A model generated the notes under the pieces. It was not told the origin of the DNA, made no database searches, and saw only the letters and a program-made list of their open reading frames with translations. 64,000 nucleotides of DNA from Gymnothorax reevesii. Lineage: Eukaryota; Chordata; Actinopteri; Anguilliformes; Muraenidae. Numbering within the stretch: position 1 is the stretch's first letter; each line of letters opens with the position of its first letter. Shown here one piece after another: positions 42,301-53,752 of this stretch. The stretch is from NCBI GenBank assembly GCA_029721435.1, contig CM056576.1, positions 119,339,166 to 119,403,165 on the forward strand, written 5' to 3'. The position numbers and the translations under genes were made by a program.

Positions 42301-45300
42301 GTGAGTATACTGAACAAAAATTTCAAAAGCAAAAAAAGTTTTACTTCCTGTCTCACCATGATGAAGAAAACAGGATATATTTGATATCAATTAATGTTTT
42401 CAGAGGTAAGGTACTGTTAACATGTTTAATGAATTGAGATTGAAAAAATATCTTGAAGAATCATCAGTTTAAAGGGTTTTTTGTGCCTCCTCCATTTTCA
42501 GCACAGCAAGTCACTGCTCTGAGCCCAGTATCATTCAATCTGTATCCAATTGTCTGCACTACGAATTAGAAAGAATGTGACACCCGTACCATTTGCTAAC
42601 ATAGCAATTCAATTTAATTCTTATTCAGCATTCAATTGCCCGTACTGATTTCCATAATCTCTTTAATGACCAATTTAAGAATGAAAAGATTGTCCCTATC
42701 CTCTACCTTGCCATCAAGACCAATTTAAGGCCCCAATAGAACCCATGTAAAGCAATTAGCTAGATATAAACAATACAATTTCCATTTCCTTGCTTGTACA
42801 GTAAAAACAAATTTGGGCAGTGATTCATTGTTTACACACAAAAAACACAAATACACAAACTCCCAGGAGAAAATGAAGTTCGTAATGAGTTACATGAATA
42901 TTCAACCGTGAAAGCCACAGAATATTTGAACAGCATAGTCATGTAAATGCGCGTCCCTAGTTAGAACACGCACTGAATGAGCCTCAAAGCAAAACACGGT
43001 GATCAAGCTGTGCTGTATGAGTGCCTGAATTATCAGGGTAGCAATTGTAGTATGAATCACTGGAAAGTTTACTTCAACCAGGTCTAAAGATACATGACAC
43101 AGATAGTAGTGGTTAAAATTCCCAGCTAACCCACAACTGACAATCCAGTTTCCACATACTTGCAAAGTAATAGAGCATTTTGTGTTGGCTCAGTGTTTTT
43201 GGAGGCGGCAGCTGAGGAACAATGTTGGAACCATACTGGTACCAACAGTGGGAGAATAGGCTGGGAAAATCACTGAAAGAAGAAGCTCCGTTTCTAACAG
43301 CCGAAAAGCAGGACGGCTACACAAAGGCCAAGCTGACAGCTCTGACATGTTTGTGGCAGGTCTCCGTATCAAGGGGCTGTAATTAGGCATGCACTTACAC
43401 AAAAGTCTAAAGTATGAGATACCCTCTTATGTCCTCTCTCAAAAGCCCGAGCACAGAGGGTCGTGCGGGTTGGGGTTAGATGGATTGCGCTTCCCTCTTA
43501 TCTGCGATGCATTGATAAAAGCACAGCCGGCCACTGGATGAGTTCGCTCTCATCGTGTCAAGCTGCATCCCACCACTCATGAGTCATGTGTCTGTTGATC
43601 ATATCACGCCACAACTCCAATTAACACTAATTAAGGGCTGCTCTGATCCAAGACCTTCAGTCCCACTCTCTGCCCTACTCTTGTCCTCCATTTTTTTTCT
43701 CCCTTCAGTCTCTCTTGTTCTTTCAGCCACTTTTCCACCCACCACTTCCAAACACATGAATACCCTTCATCTTTCAGGCCAATTATTATCTGCGGAGTGA
43801 CGACTCTGCCGCACAGATTGCTGGCTGTTGCCGCATGTCTCTCTGTTTCATGTTAAAAGCTGAATAGAAATCTCAGCTACTGAGATTAATAACCAGATAT
43901 GGACCCTAATAGAAAACGGAAATCTAAAGTTTTCCTTCTCTTGTCCAGTCAAACTTGGGAATAACCCAGCACCACAAAAAGTATGGTACGAGAGCAAAGA
44001 TTTGAATAACTGCCGGTGTGCAAAGTGTTGCACCTCACTGGTATCTGTGTTTTCAAAATTTTAATAAAGTGCATAAGTTAAGAGGATTGTACAACAAGAC
44101 CATTAAAAAATTAGGATAGTTAACTTGCTCTGTAGAAACTAGACAGGTCGGTCACCCATGACCAATGGGTGTAGCCTCTGATTGCCCTCATTTTTCATTT
44201 TGGCTTATTTTTGACACAGAATAGTCTAACATTTTGTGAAATTATGTTACCATAGCAAAAAAATTAATGGGCACAGTGTCCTAACCACTGCCCATATACA
44301 TGCCAAATATTAAAAAATTGCTTTAAATTTGCGGCCTGTAGAGCGTCCGCAAGGAAATCTGTACGGTGGCGGCGGACACTTGACGAGGCCAAATCCATTG
44401 TAGCTCTGACATTATCTGGGGGCTATAATGGATGAAGTTCTTGCAATGAAGAGCATGTCAAAAACTTATAAGTATATGCAGAAATAGTGATTCAGAAATG
44501 TACTTGTCACTCCAAAATGTACTTCTTCAACTTGACAAGTACAACGGGCTGAAGTGTTTTATGTGTCTGACAGCCAATGAACCACTCTCCTTAAAAAAAA
44601 ATAAAATCAATATAGGCTAATCACTGCCAAGACAGCCTGATAAAAAAGATAAAAGAGGAAAGACAGACTCGATAGCAAACTGAAGAGGTGTCTTATCAGG
44701 CGAACTCATTTAAGCAAGAGTCACTCGTCTTAGCTGAGTAACAAAATGCCCCCACGATGCTCATAAGGCCTGGTCATCTGCTTGGCAGACTGCAGGATAC
44801 CAGCAGTGATGAATTGGTGACATTTAGCTTAAATGGGAGCTCAGTAGCCACGTAATATCAGCTGGTTATCATTGATTGACCAAACAGGCTCCCTTTCTAT
44901 GAAATGTCTATCCTTCGATGTGAACCTGCATGCGACCAGCAGGCACCACAGATGACCTTTATTAAGAAAAATCAAAAGGGGGGGTAGGGGAATATAGGTG
45001 TGTTTTCATACTTCTCTGGCTCCGAGGAGACAGCAAAGGGATTATTTCTAAAGCTCTGTTTACAAGCACCATGGAGGAGATCCCAAGGGCAAGGACATTG
45101 CCATCCAAGGGCCACAAGGCTGGGCGTAAATGGAGGTTTACAAACACAAGGTTGCAGGTTATATCTCGAGCATTGAGATGGTTCTGCTTTGCCGAGTACT
45201 CATTCAGCATGACCCTAAACTTAACCCCAACTACTGAGCACGTAAAGCTGCAATTGATCTCTGATCAGCGCTGCAAGGCACAATGCAATTCCACCAGTAT

Positions 45301-45410
45301 TATCAATGGGTAAGAGGCTACAACAGACACACACGATTGAAGGGCGTAGAACCAGAGCGGTCTAACCCACAGAACATTATTTTTGAGATAAAAGATGTTA
45401 AAGTTTTGAG
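42301..45410. other. No gene recognised; long unique stretch
   Basis: TATACTGAACAAAAAT near 42306 resembles a Tc1-like end, but no partner was seen. Open frames on both strands (for example 42902-43165 minus, 43555-43800 plus, 45071-45313 plus) have no known motif. Confidence 0.45.
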
Positions 45411-45441
45411 GGAAAAAAAATAAATAAAAAATAAATAAATA

Positions 45442-45491
<50 letters not shown>
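45411..45491. repeat. (AAAT)n followed by (AT)n microsatellite
   Basis: An A-rich AAAT run (45411-45445) passes into an uninterrupted AT run of about 46 bp (45446-45491). It directly borders Tc1 copy B. Confidence 0.95.
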
Positions 45492-45496
<5 letters not shown>

Positions 45497-45504
45497 TACA
45501 TATA

Positions 45505-47090
45505 CACAACCTTAATTCCAAAATAATTGGGACGAAGTGTAAATTGTAAATAAAATCCAAATGCAATGACTTTCAGATCACGTGAGCCAATATATAATTT
45601 ACAGTAGAACATAGATAACATTTCAAATGTTGAAACTGAGACATTTTACATTTTTATCCACAAAATCAGCTTATTTCAAATTTTCTGGCTGCAACAGGTC
45701 TCAAAAAAGTTGGGACACAGGCAAAAAAGGGCTGAAAAAGCAATTCATATATGTGGGAATCAGCTGAAAGAACATTTAGCAAGTAATTAAGTTAACTGGC
45801 ATCAGGTGTGTAACATGATTGGCTATAAAAGGGATGTCTAAGAGAGGCTGAGTCTCTCAGAAGTAAAGATGGCCACAGGCTCTCCAACCTGTGAAGGCTT
45901 GTGTAAAAAAAATTGCGGAATACTTGAAAAACAACTTTCCTCAACGCCAAATTGCAAAGGCTTTGAAGGTCTCATCATCGACTGTGCATAACATCATCTA
46001 AAGATTCAGAGAAACTGGAAAAATCTCTGTGCGTAAGGGACAAGACCAAAGACCTTTACTGCATGCCCGTGATCTTCGGACCCTCAGACGCCACTGCACC
46101 TCACACCGGCATGATTCTGTCATTGACATTACTAAATGGGCCCAGGAATACTTCAAGAAACCACTGTCTGTAAAAACAGTCCACCATGCCATCCACAGAC
46201 GCCACCTCAAACTCTATCATGCAAAAAGGAAACCATTGTTGGGCATGATCCAGAAGCCACGCCGTGTTCTGTGGGCCAAGGCTCATTTACAATGGACTGT
46301 AGCAAGTGGCAAAGTGTCCTGTGGTCAGACGAGTCCAAATTTGACATTTTTGTTGAAAATCATGGGCATTGTGCCCTCTAGGCTAAAGATGAGAAAGACC
46401 ACTCCTCTTGTTATCAGCGTTCAGTTCAAAACTGATGGTATGGGGATGCATTAGTGCATATGGTGTGGGACATTTGCATGTTTTAAAAAGTACCATGAAT
46501 GCTGAAAGGTATATAAAGGTTTTAGAGCAGCATATGTTCCCCTCCAGACGACATCTATTCCGGGGAAGGCCTTGTGTATTTCAGCAGGACAATGCAAAGC
46601 CACATACTGCAGCTATTACAACAGCATGGCTTCATAGTAGAAGAGTCCGTGTGCTGAACTGACCTGCCTGCAGACCTGACCTTTCACCAATTGAGAACAT
46701 CTGGAGCATAATTAAACGAAAAGCCCATCAAAGGAGATCCAAAACTCTCCAACAGCTGGAAGCCTGTATTAAACAAGAGTGGGATCAAACTCCAATGGCT
46801 AAACTCAAGAAACTTGTCTCCTCAATGCCCAGACACTTCCACACTGCGTTAAAAAGAAGAGGGGATGCTACACAATGGTAAACAGACCCCTGTCCCAACG
46901 TTTTTGCGACCTGTAACTGCCATCAAAATTGGAATGAGCTCATTTTGTGGATAAAATTCTCAGTTTCAACATTTTCTGTTATCTCTGTTCTATTGTGAAT
47001 AAAATACTGGCTGGTGTGATTTGAAAGTCATTGCATTTTGATTTTATTCACAATTTACAGTTTCTCCCAACTATTTTGGAATTGGGGTAA
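45505..47090 (+). mobile_element. Tc1-type DNA transposon, copy B (defective)
   Basis: The same family as copy A at 2543-4072: ends CAACCTTAATTCC...TTGGGAC and the mirrored right end CCCAACTATTTTGGAATTGG. It carries the same leader (GAATCAGCTGAAAGAACAT, TAACATGATTGGCTATAAAA). It lies between TA/CA microsatellites on both sides, as expected for an element that targets TA. Confidence 0.9.
45869..46881 (+). pseudogene. Tc1-type transposase pseudogene (copy B)
   Basis: It runs from ATG at 45869 to TAA at 46879-46881, 1013 nt, close to the 1.0-kb full length of the family. Recognisable blocks are [55 protein letters not shown], the first catalytic Asp near 46330, [16 protein letters not shown], the second Asp in FQQDNAKPHTA and the Glu in LSPIENIW with 34 residues between them. 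Defects: a frame change near the A-run at 45905-45912, TAA at 45999-46001, a frameshift in the WTVA region near 46305, a short deletion before MVWGC, and TGA at 46660-46662 where Trp is expected. Several differences from copy A are private, so the two copies decayed independently. Confidence 0.88.
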
Positions 47091-47133
47091 TGTGTATATA
47101 TATACACATATATATATATATACACACACATAT
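47091..47133. repeat. TA/CA microsatellite flanking Tc1 copy B
   Basis: Alternating TATATA and CACACA runs, the right-hand continuation of the simple sequence that also precedes the element. Confidence 0.85.
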
Positions 47134-49830
47134 AATGAATCTTGGCATCATAGGTCACAATATGATCCAAACTCTAATTTTCATTTTTTGGGGGGGTTAA
47201 ACTACTCTGGTCCTCAGCCCTTCAGTTTATAAACACCATTTGGAAACATGAGGTAAATTCCCCATCCATGCAGGCTATGAAATGAAAGATATAGGATGAA
47301 GAAAACTTATTACAGAAGGAGGCCACAAATTGACAAGAAGAGCATAAGATTAAAAGAGAAAACGATGAAATGACAACGAAAGCAAAAGGCAGAGACGGCG
47401 TGAAGCGAGAGAAGAAAGTGACGTGGCAGGCGTGAAAGGGCAAACTCTGTATGCAACTCCGGCCAGCTGCCCAGTGTGACATCACCCAGGATATGACTCT
47501 GCCAGTGTGCTCCCACAACTAATGAAAGTAATGGTGGGAAAAAAACTGAGCTATGAGTTCATTTTCTGTCACCTTAAAACATGCCAAGCAGAAAAATGGC
47601 TCACTTTTTCTTTGGGGGATATAAAGTGCATAGAAATGCATTGGATGGACAAATTAAAAAATAATACTACGCTCGATTTTACGTACAAAATGTGGCCCAA
47701 AATATAAGTTTTCTGCCAATGGTGCACAATGCACTGGTATGGTCATGAATAAGATATGACAGAGTCTCTGAATGATTAACAAGAATGGACCCTTCATCGC
47801 ATCCTGCATATGTCGGCTCTCGCCGCGTTATACCGAAAGAATTGAATGACCTTCCAAGCCTCTGCCTTGTCAACTTGCAATCTACCGTGTCCTTGGCATT
47901 CGCAATCAAGCTACTTCCATCCGTGCAGAAATAGCTACACCCACATCCAGTTCTGGTACCCTCTAGCGTGCCAACAGCAGAAGAAATCGAGCTTATAGGT
48001 GAGTATATATAACCCATGACACACAGCTCAACTGAATAATAGATTGTGATATAAATACAGAGCAGGCCTGGAACATTATTGCAAATTTTGCACAGTCATC
48101 TATGTGCAGCCATCTGTGATTAACCAATTAAAGACTGTCAGTCATTTGGCACTTAATTCCTAAAAACCCCAGGCACATTCATTAGCCAGAATGTCTCACT
48201 TGAGGCATTTAATTCTGAAAATAGTTTGTTCATTTTCCAGTTTACTATTTCAGCAATAAACACAAAAGGGAAATAAAAACCAGTTAATACACACAATTTA
48301 AATGAAAGACGCTGCCTTGTACACTGATCACTCCAAATGACCTAATTTGGTCTACGCGTTTTATTAAACTTGCTAAATTACAGCAAGGGTTGCTGAAGAA
48401 AGCTAGAATGGACAGCTTTGTTAAGAACAGACACAGCAGCCATACGAAATCCTAGACATGATGATTTATGAAGCTCACAGGACCACTAATCAGTCTGTTC
48501 AGACCATCAGAATGATAAGGTAGGTTAACATGAGTCACCCTTTCCCAGTCTGCTGTGTGAGATGTTCACAAAGATTGGGTCATTGCGATGGGTGTGTTCA
48601 GCCTGACGTTTCTCCCTGTTTCAGCGACTTTCTCTGCTCCAGAGTGACAAAGTTATTCCAAGAAATAGGTGACCTGCGGAGCTGTCAGCAGGCAATCTTC
48701 AGTCAGTCCTTATATGTGAATCAATTCCCTGAAAACTGACCCCGACATTACATTTGAGAAGTTGTCATGAAATTAGGCGGCTTAAAAGGGCATCTTGGCC
48801 GGTCGTGAGATAAGGGAGGACTGAACCAAGTCACATATGACTCATATCATGGTAGCACTTTGCTGTGGATATTTTTTTTTTTTCTTTTCGTAAATGTGCT
48901 CTAAAATGCACAGTTCTTGGGAAATGCAGCAGATGGATTGTGATGAATCAAGACAGTGTGAATAAACATCGGAAAACACATCCAATCAGGAGCATCACAA
49001 GTTAAATGAATCATTAAAAAATAGCCTTTAATGGCTATTAATCTCACCACCATGTTTGGCCTGAACAATGTAGATAAAAATTATGCCCCTGTGGGGTTCA
49101 GGTTTTATAAAATGGATTAGCATGCTGCATTTATATTTTAGAGTCTATGAAGTAGAAAGTCGCAGCAACTATCACGTATTTTTCCGTATGCAAGCCCAGA
49201 AAAAATCAAAGATCCCTTGGTGTAATGAAGTAGAGGAGAGGCAGCTGCCTTGCTGTGCAAATCTGGGATCATGATAACAAGTAGCCAGTGCCCACACTGA
49301 CAATATTTGCAGTGATTTTCGTGGAATTGCAGTGAAAGAGGTGGCAATATTAGCTCAAATGCAACAGAAGTACAAATGGGCTGACATACATTGTTACTAT
49401 TATAGTTGCTATATATATTGCAACTGGAAGCAGTATTACAGTATTAAAAGTTGTAGTAAATTAATGAGTAGTCTACACTGAGTTTAACAAACTTGTTACA
49501 ACGTCCCACTGGTGTGAGGGCATGGGGAGAAGTTGTAAGAAAAGGGCAAGACGAGATTGTTCTCTTATCGCGGCGACGCAAAACGCAATGCATGTGTACG
49601 GTGATTTACATGGCAAGACTGGAAATTACTTGCTTCAGGAATGCGGGAAACGTCGCATGCAAAAGCATAAATACTTATTCATTGCTAACTCCGGGGGAAA
49701 AAAGCAAACGTTATTGGTTGGGAAACTATGAAATAAATATTTTAACGAAAATCAAACCAAAATTATTCAAGTAGCCTTATACGGAAAAGAATGCATGAAT
49801 GTATAAAATTTTAACGCATGTTTTACTTAC
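47134..49830. other. No other gene recognised; intron 1 next to the glypican exon
   Basis: By position this is the start of intron 1 of the minus-strand glypican gene. A G-run lies near 47190, and a T-run near 48873-48883. The minus-strand frame 47679-48017 has no known motif. No further exon was recognised. Confidence 0.5.
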
Positions 49831-49999
49831 CTGTTATTTCGGTCTGAGGAACTGCGCTCAGGGAAAAACCCTTGCCGCTGTAGAACTGCCTGACATCCGA
49901 ACAACTGCGGGCTTTGCTGCTCACATTGTCCCCGAAAACCGGACCGGCGAAGAAGCAAAAAAGGCAAGTCCACAGCATATCCATTTCAATGCCCGTCAT
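49831..49999 (-). CDS. gpc1: Glypican first coding exon (glypican-1-like)
   Basis: The exon encodes 56 residues plus one base. Residues 1-23 form a signal peptide with the hydrophobic core [14 protein letters not shown], cleaved probably after FG. The mature start reads [17 protein letters not shown] then [16 protein letters not shown]. This is the conserved glypican N-terminus (Cys33 is the first of the core cysteines). In known glypicans the next exon starts with the E-H-L-R-x-C-P segment. S-K-x-R-S-C, KGFSLS and VPQ-E-I are closest to glypican-1; glypican-6 is the next best. The exon ends G|GTAAGT at 49831/49830, phase 1. The ATG at 49999 is the only upstream choice, because an in-frame TAA lies two codons before it. 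Glypicans are GPI-anchored heparan-sulfate proteoglycans that tune FGF, Wnt and other signals at the cell surface. Later exons were not found in this window. Confidence 0.82.
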
Positions 50000-50950
50000 A
50001 CGTTATTAAGAGCAAAATCCGAGAGCAAGAGGGAGTAATATTGCAAAGTCTTAAAGTGCGAGAGGCATCAGCTCAGCTGACTGTCCGAGAGCAGGGTGGT
50101 AAGCGCTGCAGTACGCCTCTAGCAAACGGTGCGGGAGGACATCTATTACCGGCCCGATCTAGTGAAATCTGAAACGAAGTGCAACTGTATCCTAAGACAG
50201 AGCAAAGAGTTTCAATCCTTCAAAGCCAGTTTTGTTTCCGCGCTGTGATTAAAAAAAAATATAGATTTACTCAATCAGTCTGTTGCAATCATGCCAAGAT
50301 ATAGACTGAAATCGTGTTGTGAAGGAAAATAATTTGAGCACACAGGAGGGGAAAATAGCTTTAAGAACAATTAAACAGAATTTCGAGCCATTTTGACATC
50401 ACATTAACCCAGTTTTGACGTTAAATGGGAAAGTAATCCGATGCATGAGGAGATATTCTGCCGCGGTGAGTTACGCGCGGGAGCCAGATTGCAAAGAGTG
50501 TGCAGTCGCGTTCTCCGGTCAGTTATATTACTGAGATGCTCTTGCGAAGCGCGTACTTCCTCGTGGTTAGTGAAGAGCAGAGGAAAACACCACCTGCAGG
50601 GCATAGGCTGTCTGTTTCTTTCAGAGGATATCCCCCGCTGTAAATTACATCGGAAATCAGCGGTCGGCCAATAGAGGGGATTATTCTGCAATAGTTTCTG
50701 TGGCGATATGCAAATTTGGATTTGGATAATTTTTTTATTTGAAATACTTCGAAGAGAACTGTGCGGTGTCACTAAGGCTCTTTAAGGTGTACAGTCTCCA
50801 TACAACCTCGAAAACAGACCCCACTTGGCATCGAGATACGGTGATAGTAATCTGGCGCAGCAACTCACGAAAGATGGAGCAGTGTTAAGACTCTCGTTAA
50901 AGAAAACGCGCTATTTTCGTGCCATGAAAAACGCTGCTATCCATCTCAGC
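50000..50950 (-). promoter_or_regulatory. Glypican 5' UTR and CpG-rich promoter region
   Basis: CpG dinucleotides are frequent here (for example 50085-50160 and 50458-50560), in contrast to the AT-rich surroundings, as in a vertebrate CpG-island promoter. A CCAAT box lies at 50668-50672 on the plus strand, about 0.67 kb from the ATG. No TATA box was assigned and the transcription start is unknown. The frames on both strands at 50404-50772 are attributed to high GC. Confidence 0.6.
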
Positions 50951-51056
50951 ATGTTATTTATACTGTCTGACGACGTCGACATGGGACGGATATGTTTATA
51001 GCGTGTTTTGTAGGATTGCACACTTTGTTTTAGAGCACAGATCTTTCGAATTGGAG

Positions 51057-51065
51057 AAAAAAAAA
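51057..51065 (-). terminator. Pol III terminator of tRNA-Gly
   Basis: Nine T residues in a row on the minus strand begin about six bases after the tRNA 3' end. Four or more T is the standard RNA polymerase III stop signal. Confidence 0.9.
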
Positions 51066-51070
51066 TTACA

Positions 51071-51142
51071 TGCGTTGGCCGGGAATCGAACCCGGGTCAA
51101 CTGCTTGGAAGGCAGCTATGCTCACCACTATACCACCAACGC
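51071..51142 (-). tRNA. tRNA-Gly (anticodon TCC)
   Basis: On the minus strand the 72-nt sequence starts GCGTTGGTGGTATAGTGG and ends CCCGGCCAACGCA. It folds into a full cloverleaf: acceptor GCGTTGG/CCAACGC, anticodon stem GCTGC/GCAGT (last pair weak) with loop CTTCCAA, and T stem CCGGG/CCCGG around TTCGATT. The A box (GGTATAGTGGTGAGC) and B box (GGTTCGATTCC) are intact. The discriminator base is A. It matches the vertebrate tRNA-Gly(TCC) pattern, and the T-run follows it. No intron and no CCA are encoded, as expected. It lies about 1.07 kb upstream of the glypican ATG on the same strand. It looks functional. Confidence 0.96.
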
Positions 51143-53340
51143 GGCGCGATGGTGGAGGAATGTTTATTAAATCCTCCAATTGCAGTGAAATTTGGTGTTC
51201 TTGTGGATATATGTGAAGAATTAACTGTCCTGTGAGAATTATCAAAGAAATGAGCTGGCTTGACATCCGCTCATCATAAATTGTAAATATTAATGGGTTG
51301 TTTACAAAAAATTATGGTGTTCAGAACTGGGTACCCCGTGCCTGCGTATGCATGCAAAAAACTTCATCCGAAACAGAGGCAGAAGCCTGAGTTCCACCAA
51401 GTGCAGTATCAACCATGTAACATGGCTGGCCAAGAGCATGTTATCCATCCCATCACTATACGCACTGGTTTCATCTTTCATTGGTGCTACCTTCAAGCAG
51501 AGTAGAGACTAGAGAGAACTAGTGAAATCAGCAGGTGAAGTAATAACTACTCACCCAGGTTGCAGGCTCGGATCCGGGTTGAGAATGTGAAAGTCATCTC
51601 CGTGTTTTGCTCTGATCACATGGATTTGTACAATTAGTTCAATTATTGGTCTTGTAGTAGAATTATTCCGGGAAATGATGAGCTGGTGGTGCTCTAGGGT
51701 GGAGTCATGCTATGGTGAGATTTTTTTTTTTCTGCCAGAATTTTCACCTCAGGTTATAAGGACATATTTCAGGGAACATTTCCCTGGGGGAAGTGATGCA
51801 GAGTTTTACTGTCACCTCTGTCGACGCCCCTTGCTGATATTCAAAGGCAAACTTTAAGTTTAAAATATAGGCTCAGTTATCCTGCTCTGTATTACTCATT
51901 GTTATCACTCACTATATAATTCTGTGTGATTCAATATTCTGTTTTTTATGTTGGATATTAAGTATGTTTTATGCTGCTCAGTGACTCATATTAAAGAAAA
52001 AAGTAACAGCAGTCACCATATTCTGAGTCAGTCTGAGACATTTCTGCGCCCTCAGGACTAATGAGGCACTTGCTGCTGCCTATACATTGCGCAGGAGCTA
52101 TAATTTTAGAACAAGGTCATTGCAAAAAGTGTGGCAAAAAGGAACCTCCCAGTTTACCGCACAACTGGTGTCACAGTGGGTAATGTGGCAGATTTGTGAT
52201 TAATTCTTAATATTTCCTGGCAGTGATTCAATATATCTTGGTATGACCTTGAAACACAATCAGGGAAGACACTAGAGAATTATACTTGCTGCTACACTCT
52301 ACCTTGGTATAAACCTACAAGTGCAGTGTGGACAGACCGCTTCCTTCACAAACTGGTATACTTCTTTGTTTTGTGCTTTGGTAGGACTCAATATATTTCT
52401 GCCTAATCAGCCTGGGTGTAATTTTTGCTAACATTTCCTGGTGCTGTAAATTCAAAGCAAGTTTTTAGATGCGCCATAAATTCTGACCACTTCTCTTTGT
52501 GAATGACACATTCCCCACCACTGACATAGTGGTGAATATACTTCAGAAGCGATTTGATATTATCATAAATGTAAGTGCTCAAAATGTTTATGATATTGGT
52601 ACATGTTTACTTTGCTGCAATGACACTACTTGAAATGCACTGAGAAAAGTATTCACCTTTCACTTTTGTATTCATACAGGAATACTGGGAGAAATTAACT
52701 TTTTGACTGCAGTCTTTTTCTCCGGGAGCATGTGCACAGCATTATTTTCCATTTCATTTCTGTATGATGGTACCAATTTTGAAGCAATTCACTTACAATC
52801 CATGGATGTGATCATGTGACAAAAAAACAGGGAAACCTTCCAGTTTTAACTGGAATTCATTCAGGCAGCACTAGTAAAGCTTCATATATTACTTTAATGT
52901 GGATAATTAACCCTCTGTCACAATGGTATCAAACTGCAATCAAATCAGTCTGAGGAAAGAGATGAGTAAAGTGAAACACAATTAACCCCATAAAACCTTA
53001 TGACCATGGAGCCATGAAATTCAGCTGTTGTACTGAAACCTGTCTCACTTCAGGCTTCTTTTAAATTCTAGTGGAGATCTCAAGGCTTCCTATGATCCAA
53101 ATATGTCCTGTTGAATGACGGAAAAATATATTAAATAATAAACAAAATCAGGGCATTGTCCATTTGACATAATGCTGTGACCATAGAAACATGGGATCCA
53201 TGGTTTAATATATCTCTCAGTGTAAGTGCGATGCAGCTTCAGTGAAGCACTGTGACCAGTAGATAGAGTATATACGTGACATATTGTCCTACAGTATGTA
53301 ACAAGATGTGTTTGTGAAACACTGATGCCCCTGTACATAA
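51143..53340. other. No gene recognised
   Basis: AT-rich unique-looking sequence upstream of the tRNA gene. No exon, RNA or known repeat was recognised. A T-run lies at 51721-51730. Confidence 0.5.
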
Positions 53341-53383
53341 CATGCACATGCTAACCATTAAAGGCCTATCATGAGTCAGTTAA

Positions 53384-53396
53384 AGGTTAAAGGTCA
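53384..53396 (+). promoter_or_regulatory. DR1 nuclear-receptor-like site
   Basis: AGGTTA-A-AGGTCA is a direct repeat of two half-sites with one base between, one change from the DR1 consensus used by RXR, HNF4 and PPAR partners. It lies within the repeat unit, so it is likely present wherever the unit is. Confidence 0.35.
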
Positions 53397-53533
53397 AGAT
53401 CACAAGGTCAACATTCATGACCTCATCAGAAAGGCCTTATCCTAAGGAATACTTATGCCAGGTATCAAATGCCTATTACTAGCTAATGAGAAGTTTTGGC
53501 CCATGTTAGAGTTTTGTCACCAAACGTCATGCT

Positions 53534-53550
53534 TCAAGGTCACAAGGTCA
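53534..53550 (+). promoter_or_regulatory. DR2 site overlapping an ERR/SF-1-type half-site
   Basis: AGGTCA (53537-53542) and AGGTCA (53545-53550) are separated by CA, a perfect DR2 as bound by RAR/RXR. TCAAGGTCA at 53534-53542 is also the extended half-site used by ERR and SF-1 type receptors. Function is inferred from motif only. Confidence 0.4.
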
Positions 53551-53752
53551 AAAGTCATGACCCCATCTGAAATGCCTTCTCACAAGCAATGCATACGCCA
53601 AATATCAAAGTCCTATCATGAACCAATCAAAAGTTATAGCCATGGCAAAGTGCGGACAGACAGACAGACAGACGGACAGGTGAAAAACTATATGCCCCCG
53701 AAACTTCCTTTACAGGGGCATAAAAATGTTTATTTATTTACATTTAACGTAC

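Larger units (their letters stand above)
53357..53722 (+). repeat. Tandem 148-bp repeat ending in ACAG tract and hairpin
   Basis: Two units about 148 bp apart share ACAAGGTCAA, CATGACC and TATGCCAGGTATCAAA / TACGCCAAATATCAAA. They are followed by (ACAG)n at 53655-53680 and a TATGCCCC (53691-53698)/GGGGCATA (53715-53722) hairpin. The order matches the tract-plus-hairpin at 4976-5080. The open frame 53455-53949 crosses this repeat and is not taken as a gene. Confidence 0.7.

Noticed and set aside
50404..50772. Open frames on both strands upstream of the glypican exon
   Set aside because: Best explained by CpG-island composition; no known motif.
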